Part shown: piece by piece, positions 1-10,460 of the stretch
Position numbering within the stretch: position 1 is the stretch's first letter
Layout: the number at the start of each line of letters is the position of its first letter
Assembly (NCBI GenBank): GCA_022925895.1
Contig: JAKSYS010000083.1
Coordinates: forward strand, 1 to 64,000
Origin: Fragilaria crotonensis
Taxonomy: Eukaryota; Bacillariophyta; Fragilariophyceae; Fragilariales; Fragilariaceae
Direction: 5' to 3'
Length of the DNA: 64,000 bases
Notes under the pieces: model-generated
What the model saw: only the letters and a program-made list of their open reading frames with translations
Databases searched by the model: none
Told to the model about the DNA's origin: nothing
Position numbers and translations under genes: made by a program

Positions 1-443
1 AAGTACAATGTACGTGCACCGGGTACTACTACTGGTACCAGTTTTGTTTCCGAGTATCCGAGTGCACACTTCTTCACGGTGTGCGGTAGTGGAACGATTG
101 CAATTGTGTGCAAGTACTGAAGTACCAGGTGTATCAGAGACTACAGTACAGTCCCAGTTTCTCGACACAACCTCTCGAGGTTTTGTCGCGCAGAGCTCTC
201 CCTCCGTCGCCCCTCTGCACTTGCCAACATCAGTCCCTCCCTCCGCGCAACTGCTGTCATCGAGCTAATCTCTAGTTGAGCCATCCTACTCTTCGCAGTG
301 GTGGTGCCGAGCAGACAGCAGGCAGCGTTACCGTCTCTGTTTCCTCTTTGATTATCTTCGGCTATACGATACTCTCAATACCAAGAACGCTAGTACTTTG
401 CTGTTGTACCAGTATCCAACTATTCCGGTAGCAACTTGTGGCG
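1..443. other. Upstream spacer, GTAC-rich
   Basis: No convincing gene. The first 150 bases contain seven copies of the palindrome GTAC, like several other spacers in this window. The rest is probably promoter and 5' leader of the plus-strand gene that begins at 444. Confidence 0.5.
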
Positions 444-1784
444 ATGGACGATGCAGTGTGGTCAATGGGAGTACAAGTAGCATCGTCAGATGCTGCATCC
501 CGCAAGCGACCGAGGTCAACATCGCCGGCGGTGGTGGCACCTCCGTCGAGGCGGACAGCCGCACCCGCAGCCAGCGGAGGACATCCAGCTACCCAAGAAT
601 TGGTTCAGCATCTGCAAGATCCCGATCAGGTTAATCAGGCTCTTAACACTTTGATGCAAATGACTGCGAACCATGAGATCAATTTCACGCTGGACAATGA
701 CGAAGCGCTGCTTCAAGCATTAGTTGACTTGATTCAATATGAGAAAGGAGAGGATAATCACATTGATTCCTTAGATGATCTGATTCCTGTGAATGCCTGG
801 AAACTCATCACAAAGCGACCGACATTTCCCCTCTCGACGCTTCCGAGATTGCACGCTGTGCTGGTCATCTTCCGGAACATCTCTTTTGTGGCGGCAAACC
901 TGCGCCCAATGACGCACGAACTCTCCGTGATGGCACTTTTGATTGACTGCCTCTATCTCGATACCTCCGACCTACTGGTCTACGCGGTCTTCACCCTCGT
1001 CAATTTGGCGCCCGTGTTGGATGTGACTGGTCATAGATTGCTTGCCGACAAGCTCTTCCTCGACACGGCGAGGGAGCTCCACACCATGGGATGGGGCGGT
1101 CTTCAGGTGGCCAAGCAGTTGGATGACACGCACCAGGTCAGCGTTGATAAGGAAGTTCTATGGGAACGCACCCATCAATACGTCAAACAGGTTTGGCACA
1201 TGTTCGCAGCGCTCCATCACGTGTTGGTCTCGCCGCGAACTCCTAGACCTGTCTTGATGATGGCCATGGAATGGATGCGAGAACTCCTCGAACACCACAC
1301 TCCTTCCGCGGACCTTCCCAGCATGCACGACATTTTTCGCGATATGCCCCAAGACATGATGCAAAAATTGGTGGACTGTCTCTGGATTCCACGTTTGGGA
1401 CCGGATTCCTTGGATTATGTCAACCCCATTTGCAATTTGGTCAGTCGTGTGTCAACTCTCAAGCTCTTTATGGGGTACGATGCCACTGTAGACACGGAAT
1501 TGCGAGACCGCGCGCTTGAGGTTCTGCAGCCGCTCCTGGCCGTCGGCCTGTCCCTCCCGGCCACGCCAAGACTATACAATGCCCTCGTCCCGTGCCTCAC
1601 TACCAAGGTTGGCCGCAACGATGCGCAAGCGTTGGCAAATGGTATTTTCAAGGCGTTGGGGAAGATCAAAGAACACAGGGATGGACTCCATTATGTGCAA
1701 GGGCGGTTGTTGGTGATGGCGAGCAAGGATGCAAGAATCGCCCAAATGGCACTTAATCACTTGTTCACGGAAGAATTGAATTGA
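444..1784 (+). CDS. BAF250/ARID1 C-terminal-like armadillo protein, probable SWI/SNF chromatin-remodelling subunit
   Basis: A 446-residue uninterrupted frame. I start it at the ATG at 444; the frame also has a GTG six bases upstream. After a basic, Ser/Pro/Ala-rich N-terminus of about 50 residues the protein is a run of helices. Segments near residues 140-200 (VLVIFRNISFVAANL, VFTLVNLAPVLDVTG) and near the C-terminus (EHRDGLHYVQGRLLVMAS) resemble the C-terminal armadillo-like domain of BAF250/Osa/ARID1. In other eukaryotes that domain belongs to SWI/SNF remodelling complexes and acts in the nucleus. No ARID DNA-binding domain is present, so this is a stand-alone version of the C-terminal module. 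The assignment comes from remembered family patterns. The protein could instead be a divergent Rsc9/ARID2-type subunit. The stop lies 36 bases from the end of the convergent kinase/PP2C gene. Confidence 0.62.
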   Translation: MDDAVWSMGVQVASSDAASRKRPRSTSPAVVAPPSRRTAAPAASGGHPATQELVQHLQDPDQVNQALNTLMQMTANHEINFTLDNDEALLQALVDLIQYEKGEDNHIDSLDDLIPVNAWKLITKRPTFPLSTLPRLHAVLVIFRNISFVAANLRPMTHELSVMALLIDCLYLDTSDLLVYAVFTLVNLAPVLDVTGHRLLADKLFLDTARELHTMGWGGLQVAKQLDDTHQVSVDKEVLWERTHQYVKQVWHMFAALHHVLVSPRTPRPVLMMAMEWMRELLEHHTPSADLPSMHDIFRDMPQDMMQKLVDCLWIPRLGPDSLDYVNPICNLVSRVSTLKLFMGYDATVDTELRDRALEVLQPLLAVGLSLPATPRLYNALVPCLTTKVGRNDAQALANGIFKALGKIKEHRDGLHYVQGRLLVMASKDARIAQMALNHLFTEELN

Positions 1785-1820
1785 GGACTGACGCAATTGG
1801 TTATTTAGTTTACAACGACC

Positions 1821-4800
1821 TTACTTGGGTGTTCTACCGGTAGCCCGATTCTGGTCCTTGTTACTATTCAAATCCGTGGAGTGGCTGCCGACAATCGTTC
1901 CGGACACCGAAACTCCGATGTTGTCCGTACTCCCTCGCACGTATGCCTCTTGCGTCAACCGCTCGGCCGCTTCCTGAAACGCTCCACCTTCTTCCCACCG
2001 GTTTCCTTCTGATAAACTATAAGCCTCTAGTACTTCACTCACCATGTCAACGACTTCTTGATTGCTCATGACATCCCATAGACCGTCTGAAGCGAGAACC
2101 ACGAAGCATCGTTCCAATCCGCAGCTGTCGTTCAACTCTTCCCGGGTCATAGCAACCACAGACGGTACACGGGACAAGTATTTGGACAGATTCGAGTCTC
2201 CAATCGACCTGGTAATCACGAGCTGTCCATTGACACGGTCCACTCCATTCGGAGACTTGGTCACAGTTCCACCTCGTCCAATCACCAACTCCCTTTCAAT
2301 CGGGTTTGAGGCAACGTGGTTATCAGTGAGCTGCACAAATGACAACTTCCCACGCTCGTCCTTGGAGGACATGATGGCCCGGGAATCTCCCACACTGGCG
2401 ATCAATACCACGTGGTCATTTAGGTATATAATGGTTGCCGTGGTTCCGCTTTGATCCATGACACCGACCGGTGCAAAGGAAACGGCTTCAAGGAAGTTGC
2501 GATGGATTTCTTCGAATATCCCAGTCATCTTCTTGGCTGCGTCTGCCTTCCAGGTCGACACGTACTTGGATTCGGCTGATACATTGGCGAAGCGACTCTG
2601 TAAAATGCCATAAATCACGGACGCGACATATTTGGCAGCGAGATTCCCCGTGTGGCCGTCAAAGACGCCAAAGAAATGATGGTCGGGATGCAACTGAACG
2701 GCGTGAAAGTCTTCGATTGTCCTTCGCCTTCCTTGGATATCGCAGTACCCTGAGAAGGGGTGCTCCGGCAGAAGTACGTGCGCATTGAGACATGATGGGA
2801 GCTGGCTTCGGTCATACGTACAGAACTTCGCATGCTTTCTGGAGTTGGCATGAGCATGACAGGATTTCCAGTCAGTGAAGTTTCGGCCACATTTCGGACA
2901 AGTAAATACCTCGACCATGTCACTGCCTTGTATATCCATCCGTGGGTCTAGCATCAGTGATTCGAGCGCATTTTGAGCTGTCGGGATCAGTGAATGTTCT
3001 TTCAGATCCAGTATTGTGAAGAATGGATGCAGCAAAGCTTCGGATGGGGTGTATCTCTCCAACGGATCCCAAGCCAAAAGCTTCCAGATAAGGTGCAACA
3101 GAGGATCCGCCGAAGAATCAAATCCGATTCCAAGAGGATCGCGGGCTCGCAACGCTTGATGAAAGTCCTTGATAGTACAGGATTCTCTCACCATCGAGGC
3201 TCTGTGAAGGGGGTCGCCATCTCGCATTGGCCATTTACTGGAATCGCCTTCGCTGGACGCTTCTGGGGCAAAGATGCAAAACTGACTTAACGCTGCGAGG
3301 TACAATGCCCTTTGGATGTCTTCTTGGCTAGCCCCATGCTTAGCCATGCGGTTGGTAAGGAGGACTGTCGTTCGCTGGTCAACAGAAAAGACATTGGGTG
3401 TACCGAGAAGCAGTTCCAGCGCCAAAACGCCGATGCTCCAAGAATCATAACTTTCTGGCTTGTCCGAATTAAACGGAATCCAAGAATTGCCAATGAGCGC
3501 CTCGGGTGGAGAGTACTCTTGCGTTTGTTCGTCCATACTAGGTCCCTTGGCGTATAGGTTTTGATCAGAGAAACGATCCCACGCACTCGAGAAATCGCCT
3601 ATTACACACTCAATCTTGGCGACGTCTGCATCGAAAAGGTCCAAATCCAATATGTCAACGAAATCAACATCAGTCTTGCACATGACGTTCGATGGCTTGA
3701 TATCTCGATGCACAATACCCATACCTGCCAATCGAGCGGCCGACTCCAAGATTTGACGTAGCACTTCTCTCATGAGGGCTCGACCTGCTCTGGGGTCCAC
3801 ATGTTTGTGAGGTTGGCGCCGTTCCCTCGGATTCGGTGAGCCAACGGCTGCAACGGACGTCTCATGCCCCGCGTTCTCGTTCTCAGACGGGACTGTTCGA
3901 TTGGTGGCTGCCATGCGTAGCTTTCTCCAAAAAGGGGAATGCTGGAATAGCACGAAGCCACCTGCGGAAGAAACTGGCTCATAGATGTAGGAACGCAGGG
4001 AAGATCCTGCATCTTCGAAAACAATCCACAACTCGAGGGTACGTTGCCCTGGAACTTGACGGAAGAAGTGATCCACGTATGTGGTAAAGAGTGAGCTCGC
4101 CCGACTGACTTGTCCTAGAATATTTCCAAAGTATATTTCCCGGAGACCAGCTTCTAATAGATCCATACCATGTTCTACCTTGAGCCGTTTCAAAATGAGC
4201 GGCCTTTTCGGATCACAAACCCGGGGTTTGTCCCCTGGAGCACAACGGCGACGGCCCCTCCACACATCACCATGGCTACCACCTGCAAAGCCCCGATCTC
4301 CCATGGCTTCGTAGAGTGTGGAAGACGACGATGCCGGTCGTTGTCGTGATCCCATAAAGACAAACCACCACTTCCACCATGTGGATGGAATCACATTCAA
4401 TGCCAAGGGACCTGGGGCTTTGACTTCAATACTGGCGATCGTCGAAGATGTTTCAGTATTCGACGATTCCTCTAATTCTTTGGGTAGTATATCGTATCCC
4501 CAAATCAGCGCTGGGGTATACGCATAGTCTGACGCATGTTTGGGAGTCATTCCCAGTTGTGGAACCAAAGGTCAAGTAATTCATAATTGGTGGTCCCCAA
4601 CATGTCATCATCATCGTCTGAAGGATCATACGGGGTCGTTTCACAGCGATCCACAGGATGCACTTGGATCGTCATGCCGCGGTAGGGTTCGCGGTTGCCA
4701 ACTTGTACGGTTGGATCATCGCTTCTAATCTCCAAGCTCCATTCTTGAGGCACATCGTGTCCCATCCGACGGCAGTGGCGTTTCCAATCATGACGAGTCA

Positions 4801-5011
4801 AAGGAGGAGGGCGATTGTGCTTCCGTGACAACTGATGTAACATCTTTACAATGTTACGGCGATGTTGACGTATTATGCTTTCTTTCAGAGGAGTGATGTT
4901 GGCTGGGCTGTCATCGGCGTCATTTTCTGAAGTTGTCCTGGATGATGCAACTGTTAATGTTGTAGGGAATATGCAAAACAGAAGAAACACTACTCGCTTT
5001 CTGAAACTCAT
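1821..5011 (-). CDS. Signal-peptide protein kinase / C2H2 zinc finger / PP2C phosphatase fusion (one frame break)
   Basis: The frame opening at 5011 begins with a signal-like N-terminus (RKRVVFLLFCIFPTTL) and runs about 150 residues to a TGA overlapping an ATG at 4550 in the next frame. Adding one A at 4550-4551 joins both into a 1063-residue protein. Downstream come a kinase domain with a glycine-rich loop (GFAGGSHGDVW), HRDIKPSN, DFS in place of DFG, and SPPEAL; then a C2H2 finger (CPKCGRNF...HAHANSRKH); then a complete PP2C domain (VFDGHTGN, SGTTATI, SVGDSRAI, LASDGLWDVM, STDNIGVSV). Kinase and phosphatase on one chain is rare; plants have one kinase/PP2C-like family. The catalytic motifs look intact, so both activities are plausible. 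The substrate is unknown. If the upstream frame is a separate gene, the kinase/PP2C part is 909 residues from 4550. The joined model is an inference. Confidence 0.72.
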
Positions 5012-5544
5012 TCTTGTGGAAATGGATGACGACGGCGGTGATGCTTCAAGATGAAATCAGCATGGTGGATGTAAATGGAAGACTAATGCAGACGCCAGTA
5101 TAGATTTGTTGATGTTGTGTCGTGAGTTGTGTGGGACGAACGGCGCACGGCACGAGGACGAGTTGCGTTTTGAAGTCTGTTGCTGTGTTGCTGTGCCTGT
5201 GCTCTTGGGAACAGTACAACAGTACAATACCCAGTACTCGCCAGATACAGTACTGCACCTGGTACACTGTACCGAGTAGACCTATGCTCCGCCTATCCTC
5301 ATTCCGACAGTGGTGGTAGTAGGAGGATGTAGCCGGTAGTAGTACAATATAGGCATATAGGATTACAGGCTACTGAGTACTAGTGTACTACTACTGGAGT
5401 ACCGTTCATGGTAGGAGTGTGGTACTGTACTACCCGGTAGTGCTTGCGCACGGCGTTTCCAGACCATTTATTCCCCATCACAGTCGTCGTCTCAAAATCA
5501 CCTTGGAGATTAACAATAGGAGCGACCGCACTATAACGTAAACA
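5012..5544. other. Divergent promoter spacer, GTAC island
   Basis: Spacer between the divergent kinase/PP2C gene and AK6. No gene seen. Between 5213 and 5430 there are 12 GTAC palindromes, where fewer than one is expected by chance. Confidence 0.55.
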
Positions 5545-6385
5545 ATGAGTGATTCGGACCAAGAGCAAGTTGAGATTGACGGTACAAGTCCAGCCACCCG
5601 AAGGAGACCTTTCATTCTCCTCACAGGGACTCCTGGGGTAGGCAAGACTGCCACGGCGTCGTTACTCATGGTACGTTCATGAATGTAACGTTAAACCCTT
5701 GTCGTCTGTCTCCACTCTAGAGCAGTTTTGACAAAGAGGCTGTGAGGCAGGATGATCCAGTGGTTGATTGTCGCGTGCACTCTCGGAAAAACATTGGACA
5801 TGGTCTCCTTCTCATGCCATTGATTTCTTTTTCAACACAAACCCTCTTCTATACTGCGCTTATCATCGTTTTGATCGTCTTCACTGGTCCCTCGACAACG
5901 CTCTACCTACTGTATAGGAAAAAACTGGTTTCGAGCACATTTGTGTCGGAGACGTGGTACGGGAACACAAATTTTACGACGGTCGTGACGACGAATTAGA
6001 TTCGTACTATCTTGATGAGGACAAACTGCTGGATCACCTAGAGGTAGTATTCAAAGAACACGAGGACACGGGCATCATTTGCGATTATCACGCCTGCGAA
6101 TTGTTCCCGGAACGGTGGTTCGATCTGGTGCTGGTATTGCGTACCAGTACGAGTGTGCTGTTTGATCGAATGACGAAACGAGGATATTCGGACTTGAAAC
6201 GAGACCAAAATATGGAGTGTGAAATCATGCAAGTCGTGCTGGAGGAAGCCAAGGAAAATTATGCGTCAGAGATTGTGCACGAAGTTACCTCAGATACCAT
6301 TGAAGATATGAATGCTAACGTTGAAAGAGTGCAAGCGTGGATTCAACAATGGATTTTGGATCAAGAAAAGGGGCACAAAACGTGA
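5545..6385 (+). CDS. AK6: Adenylate kinase isoenzyme 6 (hCINAP/Fap7 family), two exons
   Basis: Exon 1 is 5545-5670 and ends after the P-loop GTPGVGKT (residues 28-35). The intron is 5671-5917 (GTACGT...TATAG, 247 bases). Exon 2 is 5918-6385. The spliced protein has 197 residues, against about 172 in human AK6; the extra is an N-terminal extension. Across the junction the spacing from P-loop to the HICVGDVVRE motif matches the family exactly. Further family motifs follow: YYLDEDKLLDHL, IICDYHACELFPERW, LVLRTSTSVLFDRM and CEIMQVVLEEA. AK6/Fap7 is a nuclear and cytosolic ATPase/adenylate kinase needed for late maturation of the small ribosomal subunit, acting with the uS11 protein. The intron phase and the family match make this one of the surest calls here. 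Confidence 0.93.
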
Positions 6386-6914
6386 AATAACAACTGAACT
6401 GGCATCGTTTTTTAAAGTATCAGATCCAACTTTCAATGATAGAATAGCAGCACTCCAACGTCGCCGATTATCCTGAGTGTTGTCCACAGCAGAATTTTCC
6501 TTGTTGTTCCACCAGAAACCTCCTCCCTAGTCGTCATTCTTCCTTGTTTACGTCTCAAGTTAGCTTTGTTTCTCCTTCGATTGCGCAATCTCCTTTCGCA
6601 CCAAAACGAACCAAAGGCCAAACACAACCACGTGGAAAGCAAGAGCCACGCCCAATACTATTTGTATTTGGAAAGGCAAACCATCGATGGCAGATAGAAA
6701 ATTCACCATTTGATTTTTATCTGCGATATGTGTGTGAGACGTATTGGCTTATGGCAGCAATATTTGTGTCAGGCGTCAAGCAAGCAGTGAATGATAACGA
6801 CGAAATAAAGATTGTACTGAGTGTGTTTACACAAAGTGAAAGCCTTCGTTGGTGTGGGTTTTGTTGTCGTGTGTCGAAATTAGAAATCGGTATGCTGTTC
6901 GCAAGTCGCAAGCT
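6386..6914. other. Intergenic, nothing recognised
   Basis: Between AK6 and the inverted-repeat element. It includes an open frame of about 124 codons (6544-6918) without a recognisable domain or family motif, which I do not call as a gene. Confidence 0.4.
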
Positions 6915-8385
6915 CTAGTGTCTAAACGCCCGGGGGGGTTTCTTTAATTAACGACAAAGTTGTCTTTTTTTAAAGATGGGCATTTTCGTACGTTTTGCAA
7001 GACGGTCAGTGTACACATTGTACCATGAACAACACAAAATTTAACATCGACAATGGCCGACCACCGGCATCAATATCATCACACATCTAGTGCTAGATTC
7101 ATCAATGATCAATTATAACCTATTCATTATTAACTGTAGAAGCTTTGTAGGTGGGTCAGAATTTGTAACTTTTGTTTTCTGGTGCAGAATCCGAATTGTC
7201 GTGGGAACTCAAAAGCATGTTCATACCGGGAGCACTTGAGCTAACCAAAGTCCATTTATCTCCTGTTCTATCACTGAGTCCATGAAGAAGCAGAGCTTCA
7301 GGCTTCTCTCATTGTTGGTCATGGGTAGTTGTGTAACAACAGCTGCAGTTTTCTTCGTCTCCTGGCTGTCCTGTCGATGCCGCTAGTATGAGTACTTCTG
7401 ATGCCAGCACTATTGTCTCACTTCATCTTGGTTTGGCGGCAATGAATGTTGTGTTGTTGTGGCTGTGGTGGCTCATTTGTAGCAGAATTCCGCGACGCGG
7501 AAACACTGTTGGATCATAACGCGAGAAAGGAATGCTCCTCGCTTCGAGTTCATCGTGCCCTGCTGCTGCAAAGCATTCAACATCATCCCTGACAGTCACC
7601 ATATGTATTCTTTTTTTGTTTACCACATTTGCAACAGAGTTATGGTTGGTGACGATTAATGTCATCGGGTTGAACTTTGGACTGGATCACAACAAACTCG
7701 GTACCACTTTCGAATCGGCATTTTTGCTTCCAGCAATGCGGTATCTGGGAGCTCAGAGGACAAGTCAAACATCACCTTTTCTTCCAATAATACAACAATA
7801 CAAGGTATCGGGTCATCTGGTTGGATTTGCATGGTCAATACAAGCGCTATACGCAACAAACGAAGTGAGAAATGGGGTGTGAATGAAACAGTGCCGGATG
7901 ACAAAAAAACTCGACTGAAATTTGTTCTCACAACTCAACAAATAACAAAAATTAGAGATTCTCGCCAGCTACATACCTTTTGTTTAAAGCACGTTCAAGA
8001 CAATTGCACTGATGCGTTATGGCTCAATCAAAATCAAAGATGATGAAGTCGATGCATGAATTGAGGCCTCATACGACAAGATTTTGTGTGGCCTGCGTAG
8101 GTCATGTACTATACATCCGGGGAAACCGTGTTATTTTTGCACCTAAAAAACCCGTGAAAAATTGGATCCAGTTTTACGTTCATGAACATAGGTCAGGAAC
8201 TATCGCTTACTAAGACATCCCCATTTGGCCCATGAGGTTTAACTCAATGGAGAACACGTTTACCGTGTTAATTTTGATGTACAAGGTGAAATGAGGAAGT
8301 TGAGTAAGGACCGAAATTGATCTTTAATTAAAGATTTTGCCAGTGGGCCATCTTTAATTAAATACAACGGGCGTTTAGACACTAG
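6915..8385. mobile_element. Non-autonomous DNA transposon with 18-bp terminal inverted repeats
   Basis: The sequence CTAGTGTCTAAACGCCCG at 6915-6932 is repeated perfectly in inverted orientation at 8368-8385, giving a 1471-base unit. Copies of TCTTTAATTAA lie near the ends (6941, 8321, 8351). The interior has no credible gene. Because CTAG is itself palindromic, the outermost TA may be a target duplication, as in Tc1/mariner elements, with the true terminus starting GTGTCTAAACGC. The superfamily is an inference; the inverted repeat is seen directly. Confidence 0.72.
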
Positions 8386-9351
8386 TAGTGGTGGACAGTT
8401 GTGGGTTAGTTGTTGTTGTGCCGTTTTGGAATTGTTGTTTTTTATTCGCAACTCGCAGCTGGTGTAGGCTGCTCGTATACTAGAGTACTGGAGTACTTGT
8501 ATGGAGTATATCAGTATATCGTATCAATACGACTACCGGCTACCGGTAGAGCACACTGCTTGATGAGGGAATCTGTCAGCCGGTCATAGGCGACTCTTCA
8601 ACTCCATCTGCCAGCTGCTTTCTTTGGTTTTCGTTCCTATTCCTGTCAACGTAGATCAATCCTTGCAATAAACAAGTACAGAATTATCCATTGGCCAAAC
8701 TTTGAACGTACGCATATGTAGTACGTAGTGCTACAGGAGGGTACCGTTCTGTACTTCGTGCGAGATGTCACAGCGAAATCACAAAACGATATTTGCAACG
8801 ATTCAATTCCATCACTACGTTTCGGTGAAATGCCAGAATTTCCTCGTTTAAACGTTGATACGTGCTGATCCTCAGAAGACATAAATACGTTGAATGGAAC
8901 TTCCGAACGGAGGTACTACTATGTCATACTCGAAGTACCCTGGGTGCTATACAACGCAGGACTCTGGACTGCCAAGTTCCACGTAGTTGTACGTGGCACT
9001 TGAACTTTGAACTAAATACGCAGAATGTCCGCTTACGTCATTCATGGTTCCACCTATGACAGATTCGGACACCTGAGTACGCCTGAGTTTGTTTCAAATC
9101 GAACCAATCGGAACGCTTCAACCAATTGAAAACTCGGGAGTACCATAAAAAGACCGCATCGTGAATAATGGTGACACATAAACACACATCGCAGACGGAC
9201 TTCTTGCGAGTTCCGAACCTTTGGGAGGTGCCGGTACGATAGGACAAAGCAGAAGGAGGCCATGATAAAGTATGTTACAGAATTATCATCACCTGAAATA
9301 GCAGTATACTGGAGTAATCAACAAGCATGAAGGTCGTGCCCTCCTCCACGA
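8386..9351. other. Intergenic, GTAC-rich, no gene recognised
   Basis: About 970 bases between the inverted-repeat element and the 3' end of the heat-shock-factor gene. It contains AGTACT/GTAC-rich stretches near 8480-8530 and 8700-8760. Short open frames on both strands have no family features. Confidence 0.45.
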
Positions 9352-10460
9352 CTACCTTGTGTCAAATCCGTTCCGTGCAGCCTGTAACGCTGCTGATATT
9401 ACGTTTGCATTCAGTGTTGGATTCAGAAACGAGGTGGGGTACATGGAAGTGTGTGTCAGCGCGGAAACTTCTGGCGCCGCAGCGGGGTTTGCTTGAATCA
9501 ATGCTCGCATGGCTGCTTGTACCACAGACCGAGTGTCGGCGAGCGCCAAAGGTCGACCACCATAAGTGTAGGCTGCTGGACGAGATGCTTGAATCAACGG
9601 TCGTCGCGCCTTCCCGTCTGGAATAGGATCTTTAGCAAAGAGAGAGGGGTCCACAGGTCTCTTCTTAAGGGGCTTCGACCGTGGGAACTCTATCACTGGC
9701 TGTGACTTCTTACGTTTGGCACATTTCATTACCTTGAGTTTGTCACAAGTATAGTCCTTAAAGAAGCTCTATCAAAGCAGAATATGTTAGATGGTAGTTT
9801 GAAACCTTATCAGAGGTCCCTTGATCAAGAACTTACCTTATTGAACCACGCACCCTCGTCAGGTCCACTGGCCACCCGCACAAAGTTCCAACGAGTGAGT
9901 TTTCGTGTGAACGACGTGTGTACTTTGTCGCCTTGCCGAGGTATCTGGGAAGAACGTTCTGGACAAACAGCGTCCGATCCATTACCAGAAAGGCCTTGCC
10001 ATGGGGGGGAGCCATGCGATCGCATCCTGATTCTCTGGATCCGAAAGAATTTCCTTCAGCTGCAAATTAAAAACAACCAACAGGTCAGAGAAGAACAGTG
10101 TCACACGAGGCAATCGACCTACTAGATTTGATCGCAAGCGTCCATCGCGTCGTGAACAAGCCAAAATGAATCACGTACCGTCTCAGGAAATGTTTTCGCG
10201 GTAACGCTACCGGTGCAATGGTCGTCGTCATGATCCGACATTGGTCGACAGTTGAGTCGTTCGTGGGAGTCGCCAGACGGAACCTGCGCTGTCACTTGGA
10301 CCGCCTTGGCGTTCGGCAACGGCTGCTGGCTCATCATCACGTGCGGCTGGAGAAGGAGAGGGGCTTTGTGTCTAGGAGTATTGTTAACAATGCTGTGTTC
10401 AGAGTACAGGATGGCGAGGTGAGGCGTAGAACTGTTCATTGATTTTGCGTGTTGTCGCAT
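9352..10460 (-). CDS. Heat shock factor (HSF-type DNA-binding domain), three exons, two frame breaks
   Basis: Exon 1 is 10460-10179, exon 2 is 10059-9837 and exon 3 is 9768-9352. Introns of 119 and 68 bases have GTACGT/GCAG and GTAAGT/TAG borders. Reading across them gives an HSF domain: KTFPET joined to LKEILSDPENQDAIAW, then FVQNVLPRYLG, SFTRKLTRWNFVRV, GPDEGAWFNK joined to SFFKDYTCDKLKVMKC. Two spots in exon 2 break the frame by two bases each. One is a C7 run (minus strand; G7 at 10003-10009) where 5 fits. The other is an ACACAC (GTGTGT at 9916-9921) where ACAC fits. With both corrected the product is 305 residues. HSFs bind heat-shock elements and are strongly expanded in diatoms. The tail is short, with no clear coiled coil. 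The start at 10460 is the first ATG in frame; 10439 is possible. This is either a gene with sequence errors or a recent pseudogene. Confidence 0.8.

Noticed and set aside
4547-4550. ATGA overlap as a translational-coupling site between two genes
   Set aside because: Such overlaps are a bacterial operon feature. Here a one-base change gives one continuous eukaryotic gene with a signal peptide.
7532-7882. 116-codon frame inside the inverted-repeat element
   Set aside because: No transposase motif; the element is better explained as non-autonomous.
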